A DNA stretch of 64,000 bases from contig NC_073695.1 of the NCBI RefSeq assembly GCF_029784165.1, forward strand, positions 233,432,380 to 233,496,379, read 5' to 3'. Below, piece after piece: positions 21,030 through 31,709 of this stretch. Numbering within the stretch: position 1 is the first letter of the stretch; every line of letters begins with the position of its first letter. Position numbers and translations under genes: made by a program. The notes under the pieces were generated by a model. That model was not told where the DNA came from. It did not search any database and saw only the letters and a program-made list of their open reading frames with translations. This stretch comes from Wyeomyia smithii. Taxonomy: Eukaryota > Arthropoda > Insecta > Diptera > Culicidae.

Positions 21030-22730
21030 CCAATGAATGGCCAAATACCAATCAATATGGATTCTTGAAACCTGGATTATACCCACTGGCCAGAATCCGA
21101 CCTCAAACCCAATTTTCAATCCAGATGACCACTTCTGGTTGCCTGATAATCATAAAATCATAAAATCCATCATAAAACTGCCGAACTGCTAATCTGGGTA
21201 TTTCTATGGCGAAGATGGCGACAGTTTCCGATTAACAGCCTAAAGTGACAAATATCACCCTGAGGCCAGAAATGATCTTCAGACGCCATTTTAAATTTCT
21301 AGACAGTAGCTTCCGGTTTCTACCAGTCTAAAAGGGACAAACATTACCCAATGTGAGTTTTTCAGTACCCGGGATGATGCTCAGAGACCAGGAATCAACT
21401 TCATACTTCATTTTGAAATCCGAATTTGCGACACCTGTTTTCTTTAAATGAGTCGTATAATCTTTGAAAAAGAGATTTTCAATAATTTTACAATTTAACA
21501 CATAATGGATAAAATAAAAGTCCGATTACACTGGTCAACACAAGTGTTGCCCTGAAGGTCAAACTAAGAAAAAATGAAAAATTATAGCTTTTCCTGTGAA
21601 TTTTTTTTCCTTCTAGGGCAAATATTATGAGCTTTAGAGCAGCATTTTGTTCGATTTTGTCAACAAGTGTTATAATCAAATTAAATGGGTACCGATAAAG
21701 CAACTAAACCTTCAATTTAAAACTAAGATTGTTGAAATCAGTCATGCCATCTTTGGCAAAACGAGTGAATTTGATAAAGTTTTCTGAACACGTTTCTTTT
21801 CATAACCTTCGAACTACATGTTCAATCATCATGAAATTCGTTATTTAGAGGTTTTAAAGACAGCTTCATTTGATACCTATTTTGTTCAAATCGGTTGTGT
21901 TGTTTCTGAGATAATGGAGTTTCATAACTATTACATTTTGATACATAACAGACAAAGTTACAGTCCGATTATCAAAAAATTCAATAGGGTTTTATCAGGC
22001 AACTAGACCTTTCTATTGCAACTTATTTTGTGAAAATCGGTCCATCTATCTCTGAGAAAAGTGGGTGAGTTCAAACAGTCTTAGAAGCATGTTTCTTGTC
22101 ATAGCCTGATTTCCCATTATTATATATAACGGACAAAGTTAAAGTCCAATAACAATAAAATTCAATAGGGTCGTATGGGGCAACAAGACCTTCCATATGA
22201 CACTAATTTTGTGAAAATCGGTCCAGCCATCTCTGAGAAAAGTGAGCGAGTTTAAACAGTGTTTGAAACACGTTTCTTCGCATAACTTTTGAACTACATG
22301 TTTAATCATTATAAAATTATTTCACAAATGGTTCAAAAAAACAAGCCTGTTCTTTTGATACCAATTTTGTTCAAATCGGCTCTGTAGTTTCTGAAATAAT
22401 GAAGTTTTATGATTTTCACATTTTGATACATAACCTTGAAACTAAAAACCCGATTACAATAAAATTCAATAGGGTATTATGGGGCAACTAGACCTTTCAT
22501 TTGCAATTAGTTTCATGAAAATCGGTCCAGCCATCTCTGAGAAAACCGAGTGAGATTGGGAGACCGTTACATACATACACACACACACACACACTCATAC
22601 AGAAAATGCTCAGCTCGACGAACTAAGTCGATTGATATACGAGATTCGACCCTTTGGAGCACTTTTATACCTTTGGTTTTTTCAGTGATTGCTATACCTT
22701 TCTAGGAGAAAGGCAAAAATATAAGCAATA
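21030..22730. repeat. Long mosquito interspersed repeat with internal tandem modules
   Basis: Modules recur with a period of about 480 bp: CGAACTACATG/TGAACTACATG at 21811 and 22291, and the GAAAATCGGTCCA..CATCTCTGAGAAAA block at about 22034, 22214 and 22517. The right end carries a CA microsatellite, then GCTCAGCTCGACGAACTAAG, then TATACCTTTCTAGGAGAAAG and GCAAAAA. I recall this terminal arrangement as abundant in Aedes genomes. No protein is encoded. The class is uncertain. Confidence 0.7.
22565..22598 (+). repeat. CA-type microsatellite
   Basis: TACATACATACACACACACA continuing as CA dinucleotides, inside the long interspersed repeat. Confidence 0.9.
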
Positions 22731-24250
22731 AGCATTATTGAATAGTATCCAGTTTTTTGACGTTGAATAACGTCTTACTTTAGTAGGGTGGCATTCAAAA
22801 AAATCGAGAATAGAGTAAAACGACAAAATGAAAGATTTCAAACGCTTACTACTTTGTTACCACTGAAGGGATTTTAGTCATTGATATCTCGTTGGATGGT
22901 AAACAAATTAATCTAGTTTATGAATTCTTTTTAAATAATATTTTTTTATAGTAAAGTGGTTAAAATTCATAGCAAACTTGATTATAATTCAACCAATCGC
23001 GTACCCGCAATGTTGCAATCCAAGCACATCCCCAGCACAGCCGACACTAAAGCATATAAACGATTTGACTTTGTAAACGGTTTGTAGTTGCTGTTGTTGC
23101 TTTGTTCTTTCGAGTGCACAACGACACGCCCACCGGAAGTATAACTGTCATTAGTCACATATAAAAGGTAGCATGCAACAATCGTGTCTTCATTGATAAT
23201 CCGATCATTGTAGTAAAAGGATGATATACTGGAAACCGAATCGACCAGCAGCAAGCAGACTTGTCAGTTCCACAACGCAGCAGGCGATGGTTTCATGGTT
23301 GTATGGTTTTTGCTGCACCACACACATCACCGGCAAAGCGGGAGTTTTTTTCTAGAGCAGTAGAAATCGGGCGGTGGCAAATATTAGTCGCTTATAAAAG
23401 CGCACGCCATCGAATTGAATTTCTCATTCCTTCATCGACCGGTAAAACGGACCGTTTCCTCTGAAGCAACAGAACTCGATGCGAATAGTTTCTGGAATAT
23501 TTAGATGACTTCAAAGATCCTTTGATCCTTGAAACGCTTTTTTCGGCTCCGAATTGTTCAAATTGATGCAGTGGAAGCATAAAGAGTAGAGCTTTCAATG
23601 CCTTGACAGGTGTACTTCTCATTATTGAATGAGTTGAATCCGTACTGCCATGAGATGACAAAATGACGTAAGAGCAATTTTTCGTATATGGGTTTTTCAT
23701 GCCAATTTGTTCATTTTTAGAAGACCTATTTTTCGGTATCTTCCTTTTCCTTTTTACTTATTCATACGTTGCATAGAATAAAAAAAAAGAAAAATAAAGT
23801 ATTTCAATACAAAAGAGACAAAAAATGCATTCGTTTTTGGGCTGATTACTTAGATCTGCGTCACAATGTCATCTTACGCAGAGTAGGCTAGCCATTGAAG
23901 TTTATTCCAACTTATCTCGAGCACCTTTCTCACCACCATCAATCGATGCTATAAAAATTGTGGTGTGAAAGTTATTTTACTAAAATTGTTCCCGATTTCA
24001 ACTGTAGCGCTATTGAGTGATTTTAATCCGCGTGCAAGGTCAACACGCCTTTGTGTGACCCATTGTAGATGCTCGCTGTATCGTACGGTTTGCTGCTCGA
24101 GTGCGGTAAAACAATACTCTGCTGGATTGGCGTGCCCGCGGCTGATTGTGGAGGAAACCAGTCACACAAGATAAGTAGTTTTTTTAGGATTTTTTTCTGC
24201 TATATTAGTGACAACATTTGGGTTTGCGTGCTTGGCTCGTGCGTCTATCA
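22731..24250. other. Intergenic DNA; TATA-like boxes but no supported gene
   Basis: No convincing coding sequence. TATAAAAG occurs at 23393, with a TCATTCC initiator-like motif about 30 bp downstream, and TATAAAAGG at 23160. No ORF or splice structure follows that would make either a gene promoter. Confidence 0.35.
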
Positions 24251-24259
24251 TGGACCACA

Positions 24260-26180
24260 ATGCAAATTCCACGAAATCTAGCTGCATTGCTTCAAACCGT
24301 GACAGAGATCACCAAGCCCGCCCGATTAAACTGCGTGTTTCGGCATCAAGCCTCAAGGAAGCAAACGAGATTCCTGCTTTTGAGCTTTTTATGCGGCAAT
24401 ACCACGTGTACATTCCAACTCGCGTGGTGGAGATCGCCGGAGTTGTCACCGACTCGAGTTTGACCGTCTAGGACTTGCTGAAGGCTAGAACCGGCCATAT
24501 TGAGGATTTCAGCCTTGAGCCAGTAAAGATACTGGATTGCAAGCAGTTGCATTTAGTATCGCTCGACAAGGGTGTTGAAACTTACACCCAGTCAGACTCG
24601 ACTTTCGCCGGGTCTGCACTACCGAGTTATGTACTGGTGGATTTGGTGCGTCTACCCGCGCGCTTGTTTGTACCTGGGATGATGAATTGCATTCAAATGC
24701 AAGCAGTTGGGATGCGAGGAGCAGCATGCGGATGACGCCTGCGATAAAGGTGCTAGAACGTGCTTCTATTTGTAATTATTATTGATCTTATTACAATTTA
24801 TATATTGTAATTATTATTTATATTAGAAGCATCAGAGTTGTGTAGTGAGAGAGAAATATCTGGCGAATTTGTGTCAGCCAACAAAAGTGGCTGCAACACA
24901 GCTTCTTATTCATTTCAATTATTGTTTCGTTTACCACATAATCCGTTTTCCTTTCCGGACGCCATGATGAAACGAATGACACCAAAAGTTTGTTGTTGTT
25001 GATTTAATTCCATGGTTGTTTCAACTCTCAGATTTTAACTATACATACTGGTTGAAATAATACGCATTTTGTTTTAGTGTGACATACGTCAGATTTGTGA
25101 CACTGATGGTAATTTCAACTATGTAGAAGTTTATTGCAATTGAGAGCTTTTATTACAACAATAAATTTTGGGGTTGAATTAACAATGAGATAATTATAAA
25201 GTTCAACTATAAAAATACTTGTTTCAATCCCTATTTTTTCCACCCGTGCAGACCAAATCAAACGGTCTCTGAAAGAGCACTCTATACGTACTTTCGCAGA
25301 AATACTTGAGGAGGCCGCTGCCACCAAACTTCCCCGAATCCTTACGAGGTTTTGTCCTCTGATGAGTCTGACTCTGACGATTCAGTTGGGGTACCTTCTT
25401 TTACTGAACCCGGGATGTCTAGGAAGAGAAAAACCCTCTTTTCTGCTAAACTTCTCAAGAAAGGACGATGGAGATCCTTATCTGAAATAACAGATACTTT
25501 GAAGCAAAAAATGCTGTTGAAAATCCGAAACAAACTCTTCCAGCACTTTCGGGAACATAAAAAAAAACAACTGTTCCTTCTTGTTCGTCCAAGATTCAGC
25601 CAGAATTAGGACTGCTAAAGTTGCGATTGTATCCTTCGATGGGTAATTCATTCGCTAAAGTGAACCTTCTCGTGGGCTTGATTCTCGACACCGCGTTGCA
25701 CGTGGTTATTGGCGTCGGTTCGTAAACGAAACCTCGAGAGATATCGATAAGCACTCTTTAGAGCATAGCCCAAAGAATGCGAAATCGTGATGTAGTCAAC
25801 GACAGCGAGGAATCGAGGTGGATATTCAATTTTACCAGGAAAGTATATCCGGACTCTGATTCTGGGCAAAACATTGTACTGTAGGATTTGAGGCAAGTGA
25901 AAGTGATCGCCATCCAAAAATCGGGAAAATCAGTTTCCTCTGGACCGATTGCAATGTTGTCCTGTATCCGGAAATTGATGGAGAAAATGATACTCCGTCG
26001 TTTGAACCATTGGGTCGAAACAAATAGTCTACTACTAGGTAGTTAATCTAGTTTCCGCGTGATTCGACAACATTTCGATTTAGCTATATGGATCTTCCCC
26101 AGGGCTCATCTTTAAGCCCCCTTCTTTACAATTTTTATGCGAATAATATTGATGCAATTTTCGCAAATTCATACACGATA
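24260..26180 (+). mobile_element. Jockey-clade LINE relic, ORF1 and reverse-transcriptase pieces, plus strand
   Basis: The second copy of the element at 1908-3160, in opposite orientation. ORF1 begins about 24270 and reads VPTRVVEI-like VYIPTRVVEIAGVVTDSSLT, then CSLEPVKILDCKQLH-like and TFAGSALPSYVLVD (24600-24660), ending near 24770. After an insertion of about 480 bp (24772-25250) it resumes with SLKEHSIRTFAEIL and an acidic serine region. Reverse-transcriptase blocks follow: GPIAMLSCIRKLMEKMILRR at about 25935-26010 and DLPQGSSLSPLLYNFYANNI at 26090-26150, the latter being the PQG-S-LSP motif of Jockey-clade enzymes. Most of the reverse transcriptase is deleted and frames are broken, so this copy is dead. 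Confidence 0.78.
24772..25250. repeat. AT-rich insertion splitting the plus-strand Jockey ORF1
   Basis: Compared with the minus-strand copy, the GATAAAGGTGC..GCTTCTAT block and the CCAAATCAAACGGTCTCTGA block are separated by about 480 bp of unrelated AT-rich DNA. No terminal repeats were resolved. Confidence 0.5.
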
Positions 26181-26181
26181 A

Positions 26182-26299
26182 AGGCCCAAGCACAATGGAT
26201 ACCTTTGCGTTGCATTGACGTTATTTTGACAGAAAATGTATGGGCTAACTGTCAAATTGCCGCAAACGCAGCCGTAACGTATCCATTGTGTTTGGACCT
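26182..26299. mobile_element. 118-bp MITE with TAA target duplication (PIF/Harbinger-like)
   Basis: Terminal inverted repeats AGGCCCAAGCACAATGGATA and its inverse match at 19 of 21 positions. The direct trinucleotide TAA flanks both ends (26179-26181 and 26300-26302), fitting the TWA target of PIF/Harbinger MITEs. It interrupts the Jockey reverse-transcriptase fragment. Confidence 0.75.
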
Positions 26300-26495
26300 T
26301 AATACCACTTGCAGATGGCAGTGTATTTTATATCACAGGAGCCAGAGCTGCCGAGATATATAAGGATCATTGCAGGATACCTTGTTCAATTTGTCTGCTT
26401 GGGCTTTGATTTGTTAATAGTAGCCGACTAGGGTTTTTCACGTCGAGCTCGTATACAAATACCGAACCGTAAACTGAGTAACTTCCATTACTCGT

Positions 26496-26730
26496 TGTTA
26501 CGATGTAAAGGTGGACCGAATATGTAACGTAACAAACAATTAGATACTTTATTAACTATTAATAAATATTACACAACAATAGCACAACGTGCTCAGCCGG
26601 CTTCTGGATGATCAATGACAGTTGCCTCTTACTACTCTATGATGGTGCCAGACCGCGATAGTATCCGGTTGGATGACAGCTGTTCGGATGACAGCCGGAG
26701 AGATAGGGTCGCCAGGATCGCACCTCAACA
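26496..26730 (-). repeat. 3' LTR of the Gypsy element
   Basis: 235 bp, TG..CA ends, 234 of 235 bases identical to the other LTR. Confidence 0.95.
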
Positions 26731-26740
26731 CGTCCCCTTT

Positions 26741-27292
26741 TTAGTAGAGCTGGTATGGCTCATAGCGTACCGGTGTAAGTCGTTGTCTCGAAGAGCGTCG
26801 TAGGAGTGGTTCCTCGAAATCAGGTACCCGAGGCGGTGGAACTCGGGCACGACGTTGCCGGTTCGACGATTCGAAAAGCTCGGTCAGGAAGTCTCGCTGC
26901 GGGGTGTTTAAACTTTCTGGTGCCGAATGGATTGGTTCGACAATTTCAGACAGGAACTCTTGTTGCAGTTCGCCCAAGCCTTCCGGTGCCGGTGGTGGTG
27001 GTTCTGTCCAGAGTTCAGCCCCGGTAGCAGTAGGATCTTCCGATGGTTTTAAACTCCACGTATCTAACAGGATATCTAGTGGTATACTTGCCTCATCTTG
27101 GTTAGGTGTTTCATTTTCGCCAAATCGTTTCCGTAGTTGATTGCTGTGTGAACGAATCAAGCGTTGCCTTTCTGGGAGCCACACATTATACATGACTCGA
27201 CCTATCCGTTCTACGACTTCTCCGGCGATCCAGCTCCAGTTGATACCGTGGTGCACCTTCTTTTGGCTCGAAGCTCTTCTCCTTCGCCCCAT
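26741..27292 (-). pseudogene. Gypsy integrase C-terminal tail
   Basis: Reads KVHHGINWSWIAGEVVERIG, a GPY/F-type module that follows the Gypsy integrase core, then a proline-rich tail ending RRSSRQRLTPVRYEPYQLY at a stop next to the polypurine tract. It is in a different frame from the core, so it is separated by an indel. Confidence 0.8.
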
Positions 27293-28694
27293 GCTTCGCG
27301 TTGAATTGACGGTCTTGCTTACTGTTGTTCATCTTGGTGAAGTTGCTTGGTGGGCGAAGAAGTTCCAACGAAGTGCGTATGGGTCGACCAAGTAAGACTT
27401 CGGCAGGTGACTTCCCTCCAGGCGCACGACAGGGTGTCGAACGGTAGCACATAAGGAATGTGTCGAGTGCTTCGTCTAGGTCTTCCCCTCCGGCCTGAAT
27501 TTTCTTAATCGTCCTTTTAAAGGTGTCAACGAAGCGCTCCGCCTGTCCGTTGCTTTGGGGATGGAACGGTGCTGTTTTGAGATGCATGATCCCATTTTTC
27601 TCGCAGAACCCTTCGAAGGTGTCGCTAGTCAGCTGTGGACCATTGTCGGTCACCAATACTTCCGTCATACCGAATCTCCCGAAGATCTTCCGCAGACTCG
27701 ACAGTGTAGCAGCGGTAGTGGTGCGTTTAGTTGGGATGAATTCCGGCCATTTGGAGTATGAATCCACCACTAGAAGGAAGTATGTGTCGTCGATGGGACC
27801 AGCGAAATCAGCGTGTAACCTTTGCCAAGGTTTCTCGGGGATCGGCCACGATTCGAGCTTCGTCTTGGTGTCCGTTTTTGCAACTGAGGCACACTCCTTG
27901 CAGGCACGTACTAGCACGGTGATTTGCTCGTCAATGTTGGGCCAATAGACGAAATTTCGCGCCAGTGAGCGCATACGGTCGGTTCCAGGATGGCCCCTGT
28001 GCAATTGTTGAAGTACTTTTTGCTGCAGTTTTTTCGGGACGACGATCCGATCACTGTACATCAAAACTCTGTGAGCAATATACAGCGAATCACGACGTGC
28101 GAAGAACTGCTTAACATCTGCTGTTTCGGTGAGAGACTTGGCATCACCTGGCCAACCCTTCTGCACGAACTCGATGACCTTCTGCAATGTCCGGTCCTGG
28201 TTTGTCTCTTCCGCAATCGTCTTATACGTGATGGGAAGATACTCAATGGAATGGCAGACTATATTGCAGAGGACTTCTTCGACTTCTAGCGATGCAATAA
28301 TGTATTCCTCGTCCGGCTTGATATGTGAGTTGATCAGGCGGGAGAGGTTATCCGCGTGCCCGAAATGGTCCGTGGATATGTATTCGATGCTGAAGTCATA
28401 CAGGAGCATGGTTAGTGCCCACCTTTGAAGGCGGTTGGCAGTGTACAGAGGAGTTCCACGCTTCGACCCGAAAATTGCTAAGAGCGGTTTGTGGTCAGGG
28501 TGAAGAACAAACTGCCTCCCGTAGATCATCCGGTGAAATTTTGTAACGGCGTACACCAGACCCAAGGCTTCCTTTTCTATCTGGCTATACCTGGATTCGG
28601 CTTTCTCTTTCTCTGATGGCTTTCTCTGATACATCAGGGAATCGATGCGCGATGCGAGCACCAATGCCCACGTTCGACGCGTCTGCGGACACAA
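27186..28694 (-). pseudogene. Gypsy RNase H and integrase
   Basis: After the frameshift, RNase H continues with YSQIEKEALGLVYAVTKFH and DHKPLLAIF. The integrase zinc finger shows LHRGHPGTDRM..CKEC (HHCC). The catalytic core has HADFAGPI (first Asp), VTDNGPQL (second Asp) and HPQSNGQAERFV (Glu) in the DD-35-E arrangement. A second frameshift near 27240 breaks the C-terminal part. The enzyme would join element cDNA to chromosomal DNA if intact. Confidence 0.88.
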
Positions 28695-29586
28695 TTATTT
28701 GAAGTCGAGGGTTATAGTGCGTCAGCATGAGCGGCGATTGGAGGATTTCCTTAAAGCGGTCAAAAGAGCGCTGTTGGGTGTCGGTCCACTGGAAGCTGGT
28801 ACTCTCCTTGAGTAGCTCGTCCAATGGTTGGCGAAGGGTGCGCATTTCCCGAATGTATTTCCCATAGTAATTAATCGCACCTAAGTACGACCGAAGTGTG
28901 GGAACATCGTGAGGAGGCGGCATGTTTACAATTGCCTTTACCTTGTCCGGGTCCGGACGAACGCCTTCCGTATCAAGAAGCTGACCCAGGTATTTAACTT
29001 GTCGCATGAAAAATCGACATTTTTCGAATTTGACCGTAAACCCATACTCTTGAAGACGCTGAAGGACACAGTTCAGGTTCTGATTGTGTTCCTCGACAGT
29101 GCGGCCACCCACAAGGATGTCGTCGAGGTACGGAGATGTGCATGGGAGGCCACTGAGCATGGCGTCCATGATCTGCTGAAAGGCGCCGGGTGCGCACTTA
29201 ACACCGGGGAAGAGCCGGTTAAATCGATACAGCCCTTTGTGAGTGTTGATGGTGACGAATTTTCTGCTTTCCTCGTCGAGCTCTACTTGCAGATAGGCAT
29301 CCAAGAGGTCAATGTGACTAAACATCTTGCAATTCGCCATGCGGTTGAATATATCCTCCGGGAGTGGAAGCGGGTAGTTGTTCGCTTCGAGTGCACTGTT
29401 CAACCCGGTGGAGAAGTCCGCACAAATCCGCACAGAACGATCCGGCTTGCGGACCACCACGATGGGAGCCGCCCAATCGGCATAGGTGACTGGAGTGATG
29501 ATGCCCAAATTTACAAGTCGCTTCAGTTCGTCCTCGACTACGGCCTCCATGTTGTAGGAAACTGGCCGCTTCGGCCTGAACGCTGG
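28585..29586 (-). pseudogene. Gypsy reverse transcriptase
   Basis: The frame starts just after the gag stop with FRPKRPVSYNMEAVVEDELK. Reverse-transcriptase blocks follow in order: LVNLGIITPVTYADWAAPIV, RICADFS, HIDLLDAYLQVELD, FPGVKCAPGAFQQIMD and YLDDILVGG, the last holding the paired catalytic aspartates. Then come the thumb, the connection region and the start of RNase H (SADASNVGIGA). A frameshift near 28640 moves the rest of RNase H into the next frame. Catalytic residues look intact. Confidence 0.88.
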
Positions 29587-29808
29587 CTACGCGTCAGGCT
29601 TGAGGGTGAGATGGACCATTTGTTCCGCTAGCCGGCTCATCAAGGCCTGCTGATTGGAGAGGATCTGCAGGATCGTTTTCTTGAATGGTTGCTCCGTGTT
29701 GCTCCCTTGTGCAGGTGTTGGCGGCGGTAGCACCATGTTAACACGTGGGTTATGAAACTTTCGACTATTTCGAGCGGTTTTCACAAGAAAACAAAAAAAA
29801 AACGGCAC
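29587..29808 (-). pseudogene. Gypsy gag N-terminal remnant
   Basis: About 73 codons upstream of a TAG at 29587. It includes VNMVLPPPTPAQG and a helical segment ILSNQQALMSRLAEQMVHLT, as in Gypsy gag N-termini. It lies in the same frame as the following reverse transcriptase, separated only by that stop, so the gag-protease interval was removed by an in-frame internal deletion. Confidence 0.65.
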
Positions 29809-29835
29809 GACTTTACTTAAGCCTCGTCGCCACTT

Positions 29836-30070
29836 TGTTACGATGTAAAGGTGGACCGAATATGTAACGTAACAAACAATTAGATACTTTATTAACTATT
29901 AATAAATATTACACAACAATAGCACAACGTGCTCAGCCGGCTTCTGGATGATCAATGACAGTTGCCTCTTACTACTCTATGATGGTGCCAGACCGCGATA
30001 GTATCCGGTTGGATGACAGCTGTTCGGATGACAGCCGGAGAGATAGGGTCGCCAGGATCGCACCCCAACA
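29836..30070 (-). repeat. 5' LTR of the Gypsy element
   Basis: 235 bp, carries the promoter side for the minus-strand element and adjoins the PBS-like sequence to its left. Confidence 0.95.
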
Positions 30071-30116
30071 CTCGTCGATGGAATTTTACGGCTGGATATT
30101 TGTATGCGAGCTCGAC

Positions 30117-31297
30117 ATGAATTTCCATATTATTTCAAGTGCTTTACTTTTTTACATTTTAGCAACCAGCCAAAATTTGCAAATTCGTCTGGTTCTAGTG
30201 GTTGTCCTAGATAGTAGAGCATTCAGTGATATTTTTTTTTGCTATATCCGCTTTCGGTATGTTACAAATTTAGTTACATCAAAAATAAGAATTCCATAAA
30301 CTGCGCCGGAGCATAAAATGTGTGACAAACATCAATTTCGCTTATTTGAATACGATCATCAAGATTGCTTTATGCTCTGTTGGTCCATATCAGCAGATGA
30401 TAAATAAAATCTCTTCAACATCGAATTTTGCTGTTTCAAAATTAAAAATGACATAGACTTTTATAACTTGTTTGAACGGGGAATCCTGAGTTCAACAGGC
30501 ATTTCAAGGGAGAAAATGGGCCACGGACGTCTGTGTTTCAGACATGACATGGATGTACAAGCCACCGGTTGAGACAAACTGAGTGGTGATTTTTTTTTGC
30601 TTCGGCACGCGCAAAGGAACTGAATGAATGATGTTGTATGCATAACATTTTTCTCGGAAAAACCTTGTAACCAATGAATGATTCGTTTGTTTGTTGTGCT
30701 TAGGCACGCGTAGGATATGCTATCGAGTTGCTTGTAGCATTCTTTAGATGCATTCACATTATTGAAACCCGTTTTCGAGCTCATAAAACAATGCATTAAA
30801 ATATCTTTAAATAGCCAGATTATTGGGGAATATACTAGAATTGAACCCACAATAAGATTTATTAGTACCCGTCTGTGTCCTATAGCAGCAGAAATCCCCG
30901 GTCGGCCAAAATTCGCGCCTATCAAATAAAATCATTATCAGTAGGTGGATAACCGTCGTTACTTATCACCTGATATAAGGTGTGGATGTTTTTAAAATAG
31001 AATAAAAACCACCGATTCTTTGTTTATTTTTTGCTGTGGGAAGTATTTTGGGAATTAGCAAACCGTCGCACTAGTGCATAAGTGCCATTAGGTACTTTGG
31101 ATATTCATATGGATATTCGTATTAACGTTTAGCGTTGAAGTTTATTTTCAATCATTTTACGATTAAATCAAAACAATCTTCTGTAGTCATGTACAATATT
31201 ATACAATTATATTTCAAGTATATGGAGTGAACCAACCAAGTAGATAGTGTATTTTCAAATTCTTCCGTTTACTGAAATGATGAATAAAAAAGATATA
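30117..31297. other. Intergenic DNA, no supported gene
   Basis: AT-rich; the longest frames show no domain or codon bias. It contains the right flank of the palindrome and no recognised repeat ends. Confidence 0.45.
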
Positions 31298-31707
31298 GGG
31301 TATCGAACGTCTTCGTCAGTGGTTTTCTTCGACCCCCAGGGGGATCTATCTGTCAAGCATCGTGTAACCAACATATTTGGCAACATGGCGTTTGTTTTGG
31401 TTTTTGTTCTTTTTAGTCATGAAATTGATCGATGTGAAATATTATATATTTGGAACGTTTTTTTATCGAAACCCGAGAAACCGCGGAAAACTTTCATGAA
31501 TGTGTTGTGTAGTGATATTTTCCCCCGTTATTGTTCATAGTTACAAACGTCATGGACCAACATACGTCATGGACCAGAGTTGATCTGCGATAACGCACAC
31601 ATATATGGAATTTGACAGCAGTGAATCCCCTCCGTCGGCCCCCTTTTGCATAAGATTGCTGCAGAAAAACTGCCGAAGAAAACCACTGACGAAGACGTTC
31701 GATACCC
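31298..31707. mobile_element. MITE with 34-bp perfect terminal inverted repeats, TA target
   Basis: Both ends read inward GGGTATCGAACGTCTTCGTC, continuing AGTGGTTTTCTTCG, identical over 34 bp. TA flanks each side (31296-31297 and 31708-31709). The 410-bp length and TA duplication fit a Tc1/mariner-type MITE. There is no coding capacity. Perfect TIRs imply relatively recent activity. Confidence 0.88.
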
Positions 31708-31709
31708 TA

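Larger units (their letters stand above)
26496..30070 (-). mobile_element. Ty3/Gypsy LTR retrotransposon, internally deleted, recent
   Basis: Two 235-bp LTRs (26496-26730 and 29836-30070) start TGTTACGATG and end CAACA, and differ at a single base (T at 26725, C at 30065). The 5-bp target duplication CTCGT is perfect (26491-26495 and 30071-30075). Transcription is on the minus strand. A PBS-like AAGTGGCGACGAGG lies just inside the right LTR, and a polypurine tract AAAAAGGGGACG lies just inside the left LTR. At 3.6 kb it is short for Gypsy: most of gag, all of protease and the N-terminal reverse-transcriptase region are missing. Two frameshifts and one stop also break pol, so it is not autonomous, but the insertion is young. 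Confidence 0.95.
26442..30116. repeat. Palindrome arms split by the Gypsy element
   Basis: Left arm 26442-26473 begins GTCGAGCTCGTATACAAATA. Right arm 30085-30116 is its inverse at 28 of 32 positions. Without the LTR element and one target copy, the arms would lie about 35 bp apart as a hairpin. Confidence 0.7.

Noticed and set aside
22565..22598. CRISPR-like or regulatory array
   Set aside because: Simple CA microsatellite inside a transposon repeat; no spacers.
23393..23425. TATA box with initiator-like motif
   Set aside because: No ORF or splice signal follows in a way that supports a gene.
27523..29631. Plus-strand frames within the Gypsy element
   Set aside because: Antisense shadows of pol.
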